A DNA stretch of 64,000 nucleotides from Sipunculus nudus (GCA_026874595.1 CM049314.1:73362300-73426299), one strand, 5' to 3'. Positions 11,511-25,221 are shown, counted from the first letter of the stretch. Made by a program: numbers and translations. Notes: generated by a model not told the origin, from the sequence alone.

Positions 11511-14500
11511 AATTTGTCAGATTGTCGATTCCCTGCACCTGGGGATGAATATAATGATTTTTACTTGGGGGGATTTCTTACAAGAGAGGCGACTACCGAA
11601 ATACCATTCACCTTTCTTTTAAGGACAGCCCATGCTAATCCGTTTACACCACTCCCTTACTCATGCAGGCTGTCTCAGCAAATAGACTTACTTGATAAGA
11701 TCGTTTAGTATTACGTGACCGCCAGACGAAGTTTAGTTGAAGACACACGTGCCTGTAACACGACTCGTGGAGCCTGATGGTGTCATGATAACGTACACAG
11801 GCGCTAAAATTGTTTAACGTTAGAAATTGTTACCTGTCGGGTTAATTCATTATATACAGAGTCGCACGCTGAAAAAAATTCCCAGGAGGGCACTAGCGGC
11901 ACTTAATAGTGGGGATGTTGTTCGGGGGGGGGGGGGGGGGGGGAGGTGATATTCTCCAATATTTCATGCGCTTTAAATACCTGACGTTTCTTATCGTTTG
12001 ATCTACCACTCGAGATAGAATTTAGCGTTAATTCAGCCTGATCCCTTTTGCAGAATTCTTTTTCAGATTTTCCTAATAATATTTCTTAAATATTTTAATA
12101 AAAGAGGACAAATGACTTATGACTTATGAACTCAATACTTCTCTGAATGCCGTCCAAAAATCCCAGAGTTTTCACACACACACACACATATATATATAAA
12201 CTCTACTGACAGCATTAAGGGGACCATCCTTTTTTTAAGTCATTAGGGGGACAATTATGGGAATGTATATGAATTCATATGGGTAAAATGAAGCTAAAAG
12301 GGTATAAACTGGTCTTGAACATGTGAAAAATGTCATTCTAATCTAGACATGATGGTTGCTGATGGGAAATCGACCAAATATTTAAAGGGACATAATCAGG
12401 ATCAATATTATGCCTATTCTTTCACACTATCAGTTTAGTTTTGCATTATACCAAGGTTTCCCAGCAGAACCATCCCAGCACACAGTCTCATTTCCTCGCA
12501 TACGGCTTTGTTATGACCGTGCGTGTTTGTAAACACAGTCCACGTGTGTCTGTTTACCATAACTAGGCCGCGTGACCGGAGGTCCGATAAATAGGGGCAA
12601 CACGCGGAACATGTATATTATTTTTTTGGCCAAGTCAGTCAGGGCTTCTCCTGATTGGCACGTGTAAAGGCTCCGCGCTGCACACGGACCCACGCACTGT
12701 GTTTATGTTGATACCTGCCATCGCGCTCGGTCCACTGTTTTAAACACTCGTTTACAGGAGTTAGCAAACGGTTTCAAGGCAATGTTTTGGCAGAAACAGA
12801 TTTATTTTAAAGGGAAGAAGCTATTTTTCGTGTTAACTCAACATGCTTAATGGGTGATTGGGCCCCTTTAAGTGTTTTATCACTAACAAACTGTTGAAAT
12901 ATTAGGGGGACCAAACATGGTGTAACGATTATCAGCTGTATGCATTCACTGGATCCATTTATCGCAGATATTGGACTCGCGGCATGTTTTTAACGTAAAC
13001 ATGTAGGCCTATAAGTCGGCGTGTTTTTACACAGACGAGTACGACAATGCTTAAATTCAATAAACTTTATCAGGAAACAGAATTGAGCGTATAAGGATAG
13101 GAATTTTAGTTTTGGTATAGGGAGCCTGGTCTCATTAATATGATTAAAAATAATTATTTTTGTTTAATTCTTGCTTTAAGCCAGCTATATTCACATACAT
13201 TTTTATAGAAAGTATATGATTTCTGGTTTACTCTGCATATAGATATTAAAGAACTATGGTAAACCATGTTAAGAAAAGTTCTTATAACACCTCTGTGAAA
13301 GGTGGATATAATCATCTTTATCTACAAGCTGTTAGAAACCAATTATGTTAACAAAAGGAAAATATGATCTAAAGGGGTTGGTTGCAGACGTGCGGAAGCT
13401 AAAAGCCGGCTGGTTGCAAAACGCCTTTTGCAGAACTCGTAGACTAGTCTACTGTTTTTTTTCGTAAGATGAGTTTGGACTATATTGGCGACCCCCCCCC
13501 CCCCTACACACACACACACAGACACTCACACACACGTTATGAACAAAAAAAAAGATTTAAACCAAATGAACAGCCTTCGTGCGATTTGAACGGCTTTTTA
13601 TAGCCTTTTTTTTTATAAAAGAATTAATGGACTGTCTTTAGTTAATAGATCTATGTTATACGTATAGGAATGGGTCTTAAAAAACTAAATACATACATTT
13701 ATCTTGATGGACAAATGTTAGTAGCATCTTATCACATTCGTAGGCGTCAGTAATCCCACCATGCTGTGACAGACCTCGTGCTGTCCCTGCTCATACACAT
13801 GGCTTCCACAGGTGTGAAACAGACCAATAGATAGGCCTTATCCTCTCAAGACTGTCTTACGCCCGTAATCCAACATGGTCTTCAAGTCACTATATATATA
13901 TAGGCCTTTTGGAGAATGAGAGATTATGGTGTATGGGCGAACGTCTGTCTGGTGTGCCGGAAGTTTTGAATCGGATTTAATCAATTCTCTCAGATTTCGT
14001 CAAGATATTGGTATTATTGATAGAGCAGCTCCGACCATAATATCAAACTAGATTTATGATAACGCAAAGCGAACACGGGAAGCCATGTCATATTGACAAT
14101 AAACTCGTTCTCTGTAAATATATGAAACCAAGGCTTACGAAACAGTATTTGTTTGTAAAAAGAAAGAAAAAAACTCCCGGCTTTCCCTGCCGCAAGAGTG
14201 AATAAATTCTGTTTATCTTACAACGCCTCTTCGAACGCCCGCATATTATAAATGTTGCTATGTGATGTTATTCAGGTAAACCTGCCTTCATTCCAGCTGA
14301 ACGATAATTGGAGAATTGCTAGTGAAGCAAGTCAACATTGCGCAGACTCACAAGAATTTGAGTAGAAACGACCTCTGGTGGGAGGATGCCGCAGCAAGTC
14401 TTCCCAGCCATTTCCTTGACCTTTCAGCGTTATGTACTGTAATGTACACATATGTATGTACAAGTTATACTGAATTTACTTGATCAATATTTCAGGCATA

Positions 14501-14541
14501 ATTCTATAGAGCTAATTTCATGGTAGATGGTACACAATATA

Positions 14542-14591
<50 letters not shown>

Positions 14592-15040
14592 TATATCAGA
14601 TATACCATTTATAACTAAAAAATGTAAATATGCTTTATACTTTCATAAAAATACGAAACCTAACGTCAGCAATTTTGGTGAAACCTACATAGTTCTTGTT
14701 TCCTGCAGAGGGACAAAAATAAATATATGACACATTTGCCGCAGCACAAGTGACATCTCAACATAAAGAAGTAAGAAACAGCTTCCCATTCGTAGTAAGG
14801 GACGGATTTTTGGCGTCAGACGGCAGACAACGAAACCATATAAAACACCCATAGCATTGATCTTCTACGTAGGAGGTAGAGTCTGGTGCGAGGACTTCAG
14901 GATATTTATGGTAAAAGCGTGGGCGAAAAGACGAAATCTGGACATTTATCAAATTTGCTGACTTGGCAGAAATAGATGCATGAGTTGCTATTCTAACACA
15001 TAAGCGATCATTTGTGAAGAATAACGCTCTTCATTTTTAT
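11246..15040. other. Intergenic stretch without a recognised gene
   Basis: Holds a CA/TA/TC microsatellite (11415-11505), a G run at about 11925-11943, a CA/TA run (12174-12200), a C run with CA repeats (13491-13535) and a (TA)n run (about 14545-14588). A patch richer in G+C at about 12510-12740 has two CACGTG hexamers (12541, 12659), the second directly after an inverted CCAAT (ATTGG), and a GATAAATAG sequence. It looks promoter-like, but no exon was found on either strand next to it. Confidence 0.6.
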
Positions 15041-16778
15041 TAGCTCAGCTGACTGAAAGTCTTCTCTTTTTCCGCAACAGGCGCTTGAATTGCTATTAGT
15101 GTAGATTTCGTTTAAATTTGTTACTTTTCTGGGTCATTTCCTTATTATTATTATTTATCTGACATTTCCTAGCGTTTTTCACACTATATGGTCTATCTCT
15201 TTATTATTTACTTAATATGTATTAAGTAATTATTAAAGAGATGGATCAAATAGAGCGAAAAACGCTAGGAAAATGTCAGATGAGTAAATGACCTACAAAA
15301 GTAACAAATTTAATCGAAATCTACACTAAAAGTAATTCAAGCGAATGTGGTCCGTCGTCCGTCCGTCTGCCCGTCAAGCCGTCTGTCTGTCCGTCCATTT
15401 ATAGGGGACGAAACGTAACCGTAACCTAGGATCGATGACTTTTAAAAAATCTCCTTGAAAACCTAAATATGGGTCACTGCAAACTGTATTCTCTGAATTA
15501 TGGGGCGTGGAAAATTTTAAAATTTTATACTAAATCTCCTGTATCTTAATAATTAATGCATGTATTTCTATGAATCTTGCATTGAATATTGATCTTGACT
15601 AGTTTCATAATTTCCAGAAAAGTGTAGGCGCCCCCTGTAAATTTTTCGAATTTTTTTCACGCATTTTTCCCTGTATGTTTGGACTGCCAAATTACAGCAA
15701 GGTGTCAGTTTCTCAATTTTGGTTTCATCTTGTGTTCTGAGCTTTCATGTTTATTGGTCATGACTAGTTTCATCATTTTTTAAAGACTCTATAGGTCCCA
15801 CCTTTTTTCTATTTTCACGCATTTTTTCCCGATATTTTAAGAATGTTAATTACAGCAAAGGTGTCAGTTTCTCATATGTGGTTACAATTAGTGTCCTAAA
15901 GCCTCTTACATTTTTATTAATCATGACAAAATTCACCAGTTTCTGAACACTGATGGCTCCACCTGTATTTTTTTCTCAATTTTTTTTCATGCATTTTTCA
16001 TATATTTTAAGACTGTCATATTTCAGAAATATGTTTGTTAACAGGGCACTAATCAAGCCGTTAGACCTAGAATCTCTTATTTTACATCCGGGAAGGTCCT
16101 GAGCATATCTCCTCTAAAACCTGAAATTAGGTCATGGTGACCTATATTCTGAGCTTCTGGTCGAAAACATGATTTTGAGCACCCAGAGATGGACAGGGCA
16201 CAAATTGTATCTGTTAATCCTAGAGTCTTCTTAGGTAATATCCAGGGAGATCCTTGGCAAGTCTCTTTTGAATCCTGAAATTAGGTCACTGTGACCTATA
16301 TTTTGTGAGCTTAGAGCAGAAAAACCTATTTGAATACCCAGAAATGCAGAAAGCTGGGCTAGTCTTTACTGTTAGATCTAGAAATGTCTTTCTTTATGAG
16401 AAGGGAGTACATTGAAATGTCTCATTGTACATCCAAAATAAGGTCGCTGTGACCTATATTCTGTGGGTTATGTGAACATGATTTGGATAACCTATAAGAT
16501 GGACGCAAGTCAGAGCAGTTTGACATAGAAACTTCGAATCTAACTTAGCATCCAGGGCGTTCCGGGTAAAAATCTTCTTTGAAACCTTAAATAAGGTCAC
16601 TGTTACCTATTTTCTATAGACTCTTGACAAAATCATGATTTTAATCACCCTGGAAATCATATTACTCATTATTCAAGGTTCCTTAGCAAATATTTTTCAC
16701 CAGATCATAACATCAATAGTTGATAGAATGTCTCATTGTCAGAGATCAGCTGAGCGTCATGACCTCTGGGTCACTTGT
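15041..16778 (+). mobile_element. Family A non-autonomous element, copy 2
   Basis: Starts TAGCTCAGCTGACTGAAAGT and ends GAGCGTCATGACCTCTGGGT, the same ends as 1200-3832 (inverted) and 42820-45248. After the 5' end it carries a long palindrome (15086-15346), then a GTCCGTC tract. Two sets of internal tandem repeats follow: one with TGTCAGTTTCTCA and TCATGACTAG phrases (15590-16060), and one with AGGTCACTGTGACCTAT (16110-16620). There is no transposase. Confidence 0.65.
15086..15346. repeat. Long palindrome (inverted repeat, arms ~120-130 bp)
   Basis: The left arm runs from GCTTGAATTGCTATTAGTGT to CTCTTTATTATTTACTTAAT. The right arm is its reverse complement, ending ACTAAAAGTAATTCAAGCG, with an almost absent loop near 15218. 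The arms differ by a (TTA)n expansion and a few substitutions. It may be a fold-back MITE inserted in the family A element, since copy 3 (42820) has no such palindrome at this place. Confidence 0.85.
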
Positions 16779-18320
16779 AAACTTTTGATAGCTCTATCTT
16801 CAGTATTCGGCACTAATGGGAGGAGTGCGCCTTTCGGGGGTTCCTCCGCGTTACACAACCAGGGCCCAGATGGGCAACACAGAGCATGTTTGATGCCAGG
16901 AAAAAGCTCTGTGTTTTCCGCCCTGTCTCGTATTGAGACACTACAACGGAATTCTATATATTTACATGTATACATGCATTAAAATGGAGGTGGGTACCTC
17001 CACTTAAAAACTTATTAAAGGTAATAAACAAAGAAACTTCTTTAAATGATTAAGCACGGTATATCAAATTAACCGTTTCATATTCTGCTAGCAACAATTC
17101 TGAACAGAATATTTCCTCCAAAATAGCGCCACCTACCGCCGACGCCTGACACTGGCTGTTCTATACTGGTCGGCTATACATGAAACAATAAAAAAAGGAA
17201 AATGTTAGTGTGGATCCGGCGCATGATCCGGAATCAGGAACGTCTTCCAGGAACAATCACAAATTTACAGTCATTTTTATACGAATGAATCTGGTTATAT
17301 TGACCGAGTAATTAAGTGAATGCAAACACGGTTTTTGGAGCATCCAACAATATGGGGACCCCTCCACTTGGCCGAGGGTTACATTCCTTAGAATAGAAAT
17401 ATCTAGTTTAACATTGGTAGTGAAAAAAAAAAGATTGAAGTATTAAATGAATGGAGTATTTTGTCATATATGGACCAGTGCTTTTTAACAGGTTGCCTCT
17501 AGATATAAGATCGTAGACAGATGTATGAATGTTGTAAATAAAAGGTTTATAACGTTTCTTTATGAAAGAGCTTATAGTTCTTACTATTATATGTGTAATT
17601 ATATTTTATGCTTCTATGGTAAAACACCTATAAATTGAAAGCCGACCCAAAGTTGTTTCAAATACAGATAAGAACCCATAAAGTAAGTGTAATTTTAAAA
17701 CCTGTACTGAGCTCTTACTAATGGTATATGTATTTATGAAATTTGCCATTTTTGAAAATATTTATTTTAAATGGTACACGATTGAAAGTTTGTTTAGTGC
17801 ATGGTAAAGTTAATATCATATAACATGTATCAATATGAATTTGATTGTAAAGCCTCATGAGCAATTGAGATATGGCATGGCGCTACATAACAGCAGTATA
17901 TATATATATAATTATTGTTATAATATTAAATAATCCATTATTGGTTAGGTTTCTTATTGATTCATTTAAGATCAATGCGCATGCTCACGGTAAGGTGCGT
18001 AATACTGCATGTTTTACTTTACCTACAAAACATACAACCAGTCTTATCGAAGTAACCACTGGAGGAACGCTTTGGGGGTGACCACACCCTCAACTGAAAA
18101 CTATAGTTCGAAAAGTAAGAGACCGAATAAAATAGACCGGGCTGGTATGTGCAGTTGTAAAATTTCAATAACATCCCTTAAAAAACATGCACTCTAGCTG
18201 TAGAAACACTCAACTTGCCACAAAAATAGATCATTATTTTTATCAGGCAGCTGTCATGTGAAGACGCGCTTTGAAGTGATGCATGTAATAATGGTATAAT
18301 GTTTTTTTTTTTATCAGATT

Positions 18321-18455
18321 AGTACATAAATATGTATGAACAATGAATTTGTGTAATGGTTAATGATTTAAGTACATAAATATGTATGAACGTGGAATTT
18401 GTGTAATGATTAATCAGTTTGGTACATTAATATTTATGAATTTTGAATTTAGTGT
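18321..18455 (+). repeat. 50-bp tandem repeat, about 2.7 copies
   Basis: AGTACATAAATATGTATGAA begins at 18321 and 18371, and a diverged copy (GGTACATTAATATTTATGAA) at 18421. Each is followed by a GGAATTTGTGTAATG-like phrase. Confidence 0.85.
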
Positions 18456-21400
18456 TTTTGTTATTGTACTTAGCTTGCCGCGGAAAGGTGATATAGGTCG
18501 TCATGTTGTTTTTCTCCTGCATGTGTTTAACTGACCGTGTATTAAATGGTGGTTAAGAAATTGCAACCCCCCCCCCCCCCCCCTTCCCCTACACACACAC
18601 ACAAAAGAAATCAGTATCTGTCAGGTCTGAAGAATGGCCTTATCTTTGGAAGAAAGAGCCAGTTTGTACAGACAATCCAGTAGTAATATTGAGGGACTAC
18701 GGGGCGTTGCGTGTTACAAAGTAATTGGGCTAATTAAAGAGAGCAATATACGTCTCGTCTGCTTTGATAAGTTTTCACATCCAGGGATCGTAATTATCCA
18801 GGGTACGGTTGAAATCACCGGCACGAGATCACCTCTCCAAATCACGTGAGACTTCTGCTGCACACTGTAAACCCCGCCCTTACAGGTGTTAATATTTACT
18901 AAATGATATTATCTTTTTCCAGAATTCAGAATCTCTTCATGAAATCTTCAGGAATCTCTCTACGGCTATTCTATAATATTTATCAATACATTTTTTTTAA
19001 ATGATAATGGTAATACTTCTGATTCAATATTTTTCATGTTAGTCCTCAATATAGAAGAAAAAGATTAACATTAATCGGTGCACGTGACTTTGTTGACATA
19101 TCACGTGATACATCGTCTGCTAACTGAAATAGCACTTTATAAATGTAACCAGAGTAATGACATGTAAATTTTATTAGAGCTATCTGCCGATGAAACAGAA
19201 CATTTCAGTATATCAATATCGTGATTGTGAAAAATAAAATCGACTAAATGAGGATTACGTTTTGGATTTGTTTAAGCAGCACGTGATCTGCTCACGATCT
19301 CGTCGGGATCACGTGTAGCAGCTCCCGATTATACAGTTTCCGGCTTTCAAAGCCAGGAAAAATGGTGAACAGACCTCTAAAAAGTCCTAAGGGGTAGAGT
19401 CCAGTCCTTAAAAATGGTTGAAAGCCTTAAAACAAGGATGAGGCCGTGAAAATGGGGACACCAGACCCCCTGCAACACATTCTGGATCCACTAGTGGTCA
19501 AACAATAATAAATACTATTACATTTATGTATCAAACAATATTTATTACAGTAAGGTTAAATACATCGTTTTCTTGTTTTAACAGTTCTGTCGGAGACAAT
19601 AAAGTTAACTGAAGGTGGTATGTTGCACATATGCGGAAATTTAAGGTCACTGGTGAAAAACGCCATTTGCAAAACTGGTGGCGAGACATGTTTTCATTTG
19701 GGTAAGTTGTTTTGTATGTTAGAACATTAACAAGTTACATAATAAACGTATTTGAGGACATCATGTGGAGGTCTACAGGGTTACAAAAGATTTGTGAAGA
19801 ATAATCTATTAATTATTTATTCATAATCTAGATTGTTATGTTAATATTTATTTTTAACTTTAATGATTCTAACCCATTTTGTGACTTGTTTGTCCGAAAT
19901 GTGAGCAATAGCCATTAGTGGTATTAAGGGGCCGCCTTAGTTCTGAACCTCGCCTGTGATCAAGTCATGGAGTTGATTAATCATGACGTATACTTTCCTC
20001 TGAGCTGAATGTGTTAAAAATTTGGTCTCGGACTACTGTATTTTATATGTATATGGACCTTTCTTTATTTGCTTTACACATCTTATTCAATTGTAGAGTT
20101 TTAGTAAATTGTACTGCATGCGACTGGCTAAGCATTAATGTTTAGATATAATGCGCCGTTAAATGTATACAATAACAAGAATAATAAATATAATAATAAT
20201 AATAATAGTAATTTTTTAACTATTCCATTCTAGAACTGCATTAAAAATGCAGTTTTGCTTTTGTTTCTTTATATCTATTTTTCCATTTACGTTGTATTTA
20301 CCAAGCGCAAGGGATAATATGAGCTGAAACTTATTTGGACTAGCATTGAACCGCATCCACCCAAAGTCAAGGTCCATATTTACATGACGTACAAAGAGGT
20401 CACGGTGCTTGAAGTAGGCCAGTAGTAAGCACAAAGACCTCTTTCCCTCTTTCAAACGTGAGTTAATATTGACCCACAAGGCCCGGACACGGGTCTGTAC
20501 TAGTTTTGACCTTGCCCTCTAAAGCTATGGCTGCTTTATCATCAGACATCACTTTACAGGATGGCCCGGGTGATAAAGATATATAAAGACAAGTGTGTTA
20601 GATAAGGACAAAACTGATACATTATATATAAACATGGTGATACCATATAATCCTTTTTTCTTTAGTCAGCCGTATAAAATACATTATAGGTTTAGCATTC
20701 GGACGAGGAATGTTAAACGTGCCTTAATGTGTACCTGGAATGCGACCCTGTTTCACGTGACCACACCGTCCCGTGCAGACAAGCTCATGCAATAATCTCG
20801 TCTATAAGTGTGGTTTGTGACCAATTAACCTTGCAGAAACTAGCATTAATTGGGTCAAAATGAAAACATAGCAGTGTTCCCTGCAGGGCTTCGTGTGATT
20901 TCTAATGCATGTGATCGAACCAAGTATCACTATCAGGTATTGTTTATTAAAAATCTTCCCCAAATTTTAGCTTCTTAAAGGGCCTAAACATTTACTAATT
21001 AATGCATGAATGCAACGAAATAATTATATATACTGATTTTTTTAGTACAGACTTTTATATGAAGTATATATTTATATACACATGATATGTTTCCATTAAA
21101 ACAGAGAATTTTTCAAAGACTATAATAAAGGTTTTTTTGTACCGAAAAAGTCTCTTTACATCGTCAATAATATATTCATTTTTATATATTGAAGTAAAAT
21201 AATTGACGATTATTTGCTGTGAGTACAGGCATGTTGGCCGGGGGGGGGGGGGGGGGAAGAGGAACTCAGTTAGGGCCTAATTAACCATAACTTGAAACGC
21301 CTACCGAGGAATTTGGTTTCATGGTTTAAGGTACTCAACCTTTAAACACATGCATGACTAGGGCGAACACCATAGACTGGATCCCTGCTCCGTATCCGAC

Positions 21401-21769
21401 TGTACTGTGGCAAATAATTTGAGCAAGGTACAAGTCTAAGTGACACGTTTCCTGAAATGAGGTGCATGACCGTGAATTTTGTGCACGTGACTCACGCGAT
21501 CATGCATCTACATGCAGAAGGCCTTACTTGCATACCAAGCCGCTGATTTTAAAGTAGGCATTTATTAAAGTATTCCTTCAAAAGAGGCAGCAGATAAGTC
21601 CTATATATTTATATATAATGAGATGTTTTTGTTAACTTGAAGTTTACGCTGGCCATTGACGAAAAGAAGAGAGATAAAAATGGATTTATTTTGATCGTAC
21701 GATTTATAAATATTTCCCGAAGAATTAATAGAAACTAGTAATCAAACAGATCAGTTTGTACGAAACGTG

Positions 21770-21787
21770 TGACGTCAAGGTCACGTG
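21770..21787. promoter_or_regulatory. Composite CRE / TCAAGGTCA / E-box sequence
   Basis: The 18-bp string TGACGTCAAGGTCACGTG contains a full palindromic CRE (21770-21777), an extended nuclear-receptor half-site TCAAGGTCA (21775-21783) and a CACGTG E-box (21782-21787), each overlapping or touching the next. Motif matching only; no gene lies next to it, and tim is about 3.7 kb downstream. Confidence 0.3.
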
Positions 21788-22840
21788 CCTGTTCAAGTCG
21801 AGGCGTCGTCTGCTCTGAAAACCCACCAGGCAACACAGATGACCCTCTTAATTGCAAGTTAAACGTATTGGGGTGGAATGTTTTTTTTATATTATTTATT
21901 TCAACCCACGTGGTAAGATTTTATTCCTTTTATGCAAACTTTCTCAATCAACAAAAGCATTTTTTTTATTTTACATCTAAAACAACCGATTATAGTTCAA
22001 CCATAAGATTTAAAGCCCTCTTTTTTTATGTTACTACTACCGCGTGGCCTTCAGCTTTTATATATAAACGGGCCATAAATGTCTACAGGCATTATTTTTT
22101 GGTTGTATTTATTATGATGGAGAACGTTTGAAAACGAGTTTGTGCAGGTCTAAAATTCCCTTACATATACCCTTAGGCGTATGAATACGTGTGTCGTAAC
22201 AAGATTTTACGGTAGCTTTTAACTTCGTGTAAATACCATGGGGAATACCATAATAAAATCGTGAACTCCAAACCAAATTCAGTTTAAGATTTCCTGAGAA
22301 ATATTTATATGAATTTATCACCACAAGGTTTACAAAAAGCCTTTAAAAGTGATCTTTCAGACCTTTATCAATAGGCTCAATAAATTTCAAAGATGTTAGT
22401 TTATTATTTATATAAATTGTACGTGGCGCCACGAATATTTTAAAACACAATATAAACCAAGATCACCTTCACACTTGTGAAATAAAATGCAAGTCAAGAT
22501 CTCCGCATGCACTCCAAATTTCCCGGCCTATATAAAAAAAATCTGAGAAATTATGTACCAAAGAGATCAGTATATAAGGTCAAGGTCACTCTTGTTTTTA
22601 AGCTTAAGATTCCCCTTTCCTTTTATAAAAGTTAAGTCGTCATTCCCACACAACTGCTTGGAGTTCATGATGTTGCCATTATAAATAACTAAATGTAGGC
22701 AGGGATTATGAATTTCAATGTCGATATTCCATAAGGGTTACAGACAAATGGATGACAAATCACCGATATTTCCTAGTTCGAATACTGGGGGTACCAAGAT
22801 CGAGATCCATGAATGTCCTGTGACAGTTACAAGAAGTCTA

Positions 22841-22887
<47 letters not shown>

Positions 22888-22889
22888 CA
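22841..22889. repeat. (TTA)n microsatellite
   Basis: About 16 TTA repeats, without interruption until a final TTATCA. Confidence 0.95.
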
Positions 22890-23355
22890 TAAAAAATCTA
22901 AATGGTTCTTACGAATCTTTTAATGTAAATATTTATTTTCTTCATTATGACCCTTGCATCACAGTAAATATAAAATCTATTAGCTTATATAGACTGTATA
23001 TTGAATAATATTAATAAAAAAAAAATACAGTCTATTCACTCGATACACCACGAGTCATGCTGCTTTGGCTTTCATAGAAATATACCAGTGGGTTTTAAAA
23101 AACAGTCACGTTTCAAAAGACCTGCTGCCTGAAATATTTGTTCATTAAGAACCACGTAGTAGTTCTGTCAGAGCACTAGACTAAAGAATAGATATAAATG
23201 TAAACAAACATCATATTAAATAAAATATGTCACCTTTAACTACATTACTAACAAACATGGTTTGAAGGACTTCAAATTTTTTTTCTTCTCAGTTTTTCAT
23301 CTTCATTAAGTCACAGTAATTTTTATTGATTATATTCAGTATTTTATTGTTTTAT

Positions 23356-23356
23356 G

Positions 23357-23412
<56 letters not shown>

Positions 23413-23561
23413 TAATAATATTTATTATTATTGTTATCATCATCATAATTATTATTATTAATATATTAATATTATTATTGCTATTTTATTATTATTAAAA
23501 TTAGTTTTTTTTTATTTTTAATATTATTTTATTATTATTATTATTATTATTATTTTATAAA

Positions 23562-23624
<63 letters not shown>

Positions 23625-23625
23625 A
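23356..23625. repeat. Opposed (ATA)n and (TTA)n tracts
   Basis: (ATA)n/(TAA)n at 23356-23420 is followed by mixed TTA sequence and (TTA)n at 23528-23625. The tracts are complementary and could pair as a hairpin. The poly-Asn and poly-Ile frames here are artefacts of the repeat. Confidence 0.9.
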
Positions 23626-24176
23626 CGAATGCCAGAACATTTTTAAAACTTGTAAAAAAAAATTCCCGCCCAGCAACATACAACACACAATATTCAATAA
23701 GAACACTGTTAAAGTAAGCAACAGGATAATGGCGTGCATGCAAAATATAATCCAGAAGCACAACAAACAACTACTGAGCGACAACATAACCCACGATAAA
23801 TCATTTTATCACCTTAAATATGAAAAAGATTTCGAGCGCTCAAAGTACATTTGGCGTTCAGAAGGATAAAAAAAACAACGCATTCAATCAGCTGGCGCGG
23901 GTCCTTAACAGCGAATGCCCCGAGAAAGCTCCACAATGGTACGTGCATGTAATCACTGCCTCGAAATAATCATAACATATTCCCGAAGTCACAGAGGCTG
24001 TAATCATTAAGAAATACAGGCGTGGTCCTGATCCACGTATATTTCCACCTGACAATGGCTGTGTGCGTCAACGCCTAATTACAGAACTGCGTCAACCGTT
24101 GACAGATCACATCGGAAGATTGCAAATGCAAGAAAACAGGTGTTAATGTGTAACTGATCATTTTCGTATATAATCA

Positions 24177-24178
<2 letters not shown>

Positions 24179-24228
<50 letters not shown>

Positions 24229-24245
24229 ATTATTATTATTATTAT
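24179..24245. repeat. (TA)n then (TTA)n microsatellite
   Basis: About 22 TA units followed by about 7 TTA units. Confidence 0.95.
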
Positions 24246-25221
24246 GGTTGTATCGACGTATTCCACCTTTGAATTTGTTACAGGCACGTTGTTCTTAACA
24301 CCTTAAGTATTAACTTTTTTCATTAACTCATACATTTAACTTTGGTCCTATTTGCGTAATCCTATAAATAACCTAAAGAGAACTGACATGAGTGCATACA
24401 TGATCATTCAGCTTTAACTTTACATATTATAATATATTATATATATATATATATAACATAATTTGCATAAACTTAGTGATTTTCACCGAAAAAGGTCTTT
24501 GTATAGGTACGCTACATTAGGCCTATATATGTTAACTGGTTTTAACTTTTACGTCAAAGAAAAGATATATAGCATTAAACGTAGATGCGGCGAATAATCC
24601 ATTTTCCCAGAATCATTTACCACCCTATAGCAACGACTGTTGTGTTTCCGTTTGCTTTTAATCTAAAATTTCATCTGAGTCGGCACCTTGCCAGATTTCA
24701 CGCCCCTGACACGCTTCCTTGGGACTGAGGGTCGGCCTCAGCGATGTTGTTTTGAAGTACGTCAATTATGGTTTAATACGCATGCGCGCAGATCGACATA
24801 CGGTCACACAACGAGTTAGAACGTCAACAGGCGAGGAAGAAAAACAGACGCGTGTTCGCAGTAAGAGGAGGTTTTAGAAGGCGAATAACACAGGTAAATT
24901 GATCAGTTACTCATTTCCACTTATAATACTGGAGTGTTTTTTTTCTCAGGGAGCCAATTCCACGTCCATTAAGACCCTGGTTGGCGCTCGCTCTCCGGCA
25001 TTTGGAGTTGTCAGCTTGAAGCGAGGACTTGCGGTTCGACCTCCTCTTAATACAGCCAGGCATATAATAACACAGCCGGCAGTCTGGTGGCTTTTAAAGC
25101 GCGGAAGAGACTTTATTACCATACTTTTAGGGCTTCAGTTAAATTTTTGCTTCGGAGCAATTCAAGTGGATATTTCGTGTAATTTAGTTTGTTGTTTTGT
25201 ATACTAATGAGTTCTTCTTGA
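24246..25221. other. Sequence upstream of the tim E-box cluster
   Basis: From about 24600 the sequence is richer in G+C and CpG than its surroundings (for example ACGCATGCGCGCAGATCGAC near 24779). A possible alternative untranslated exon could end at AACACAG|GTAAATTG (24891). The open frame at 24899-25207 resembles no protein I know. Confidence 0.35.

Larger units (their letters stand above)
16779..22840. other. Intergenic stretch without a recognised gene
   Basis: No open frame here resembles a known protein. Contents: a three-copy 50-bp repeat (18321-18455), a C run (about 18567-18582), a G run (about 21240-21256), a (TAA)n stretch (20183-20212) and nine CACGTG hexamers between 18843 and 21912. 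A palindromic TGACGTCA at 21770 is followed at once by a further E-box. Confidence 0.6.

Noticed and set aside
12510-12740. Promoter-like patch with CCAAT, two CACGTG and a TATA-like sequence
   Set aside because: No exon or splice donor consistent with a gene could be found beside it on either strand, so it is not listed as a promoter.
22718-23787. Open frames with poly-Ile or poly-Asn tracts (22718-23008 + and 23524-23787 -)
   Set aside because: They are translations of (TTA)n microsatellites, with no conserved flanking sequence.
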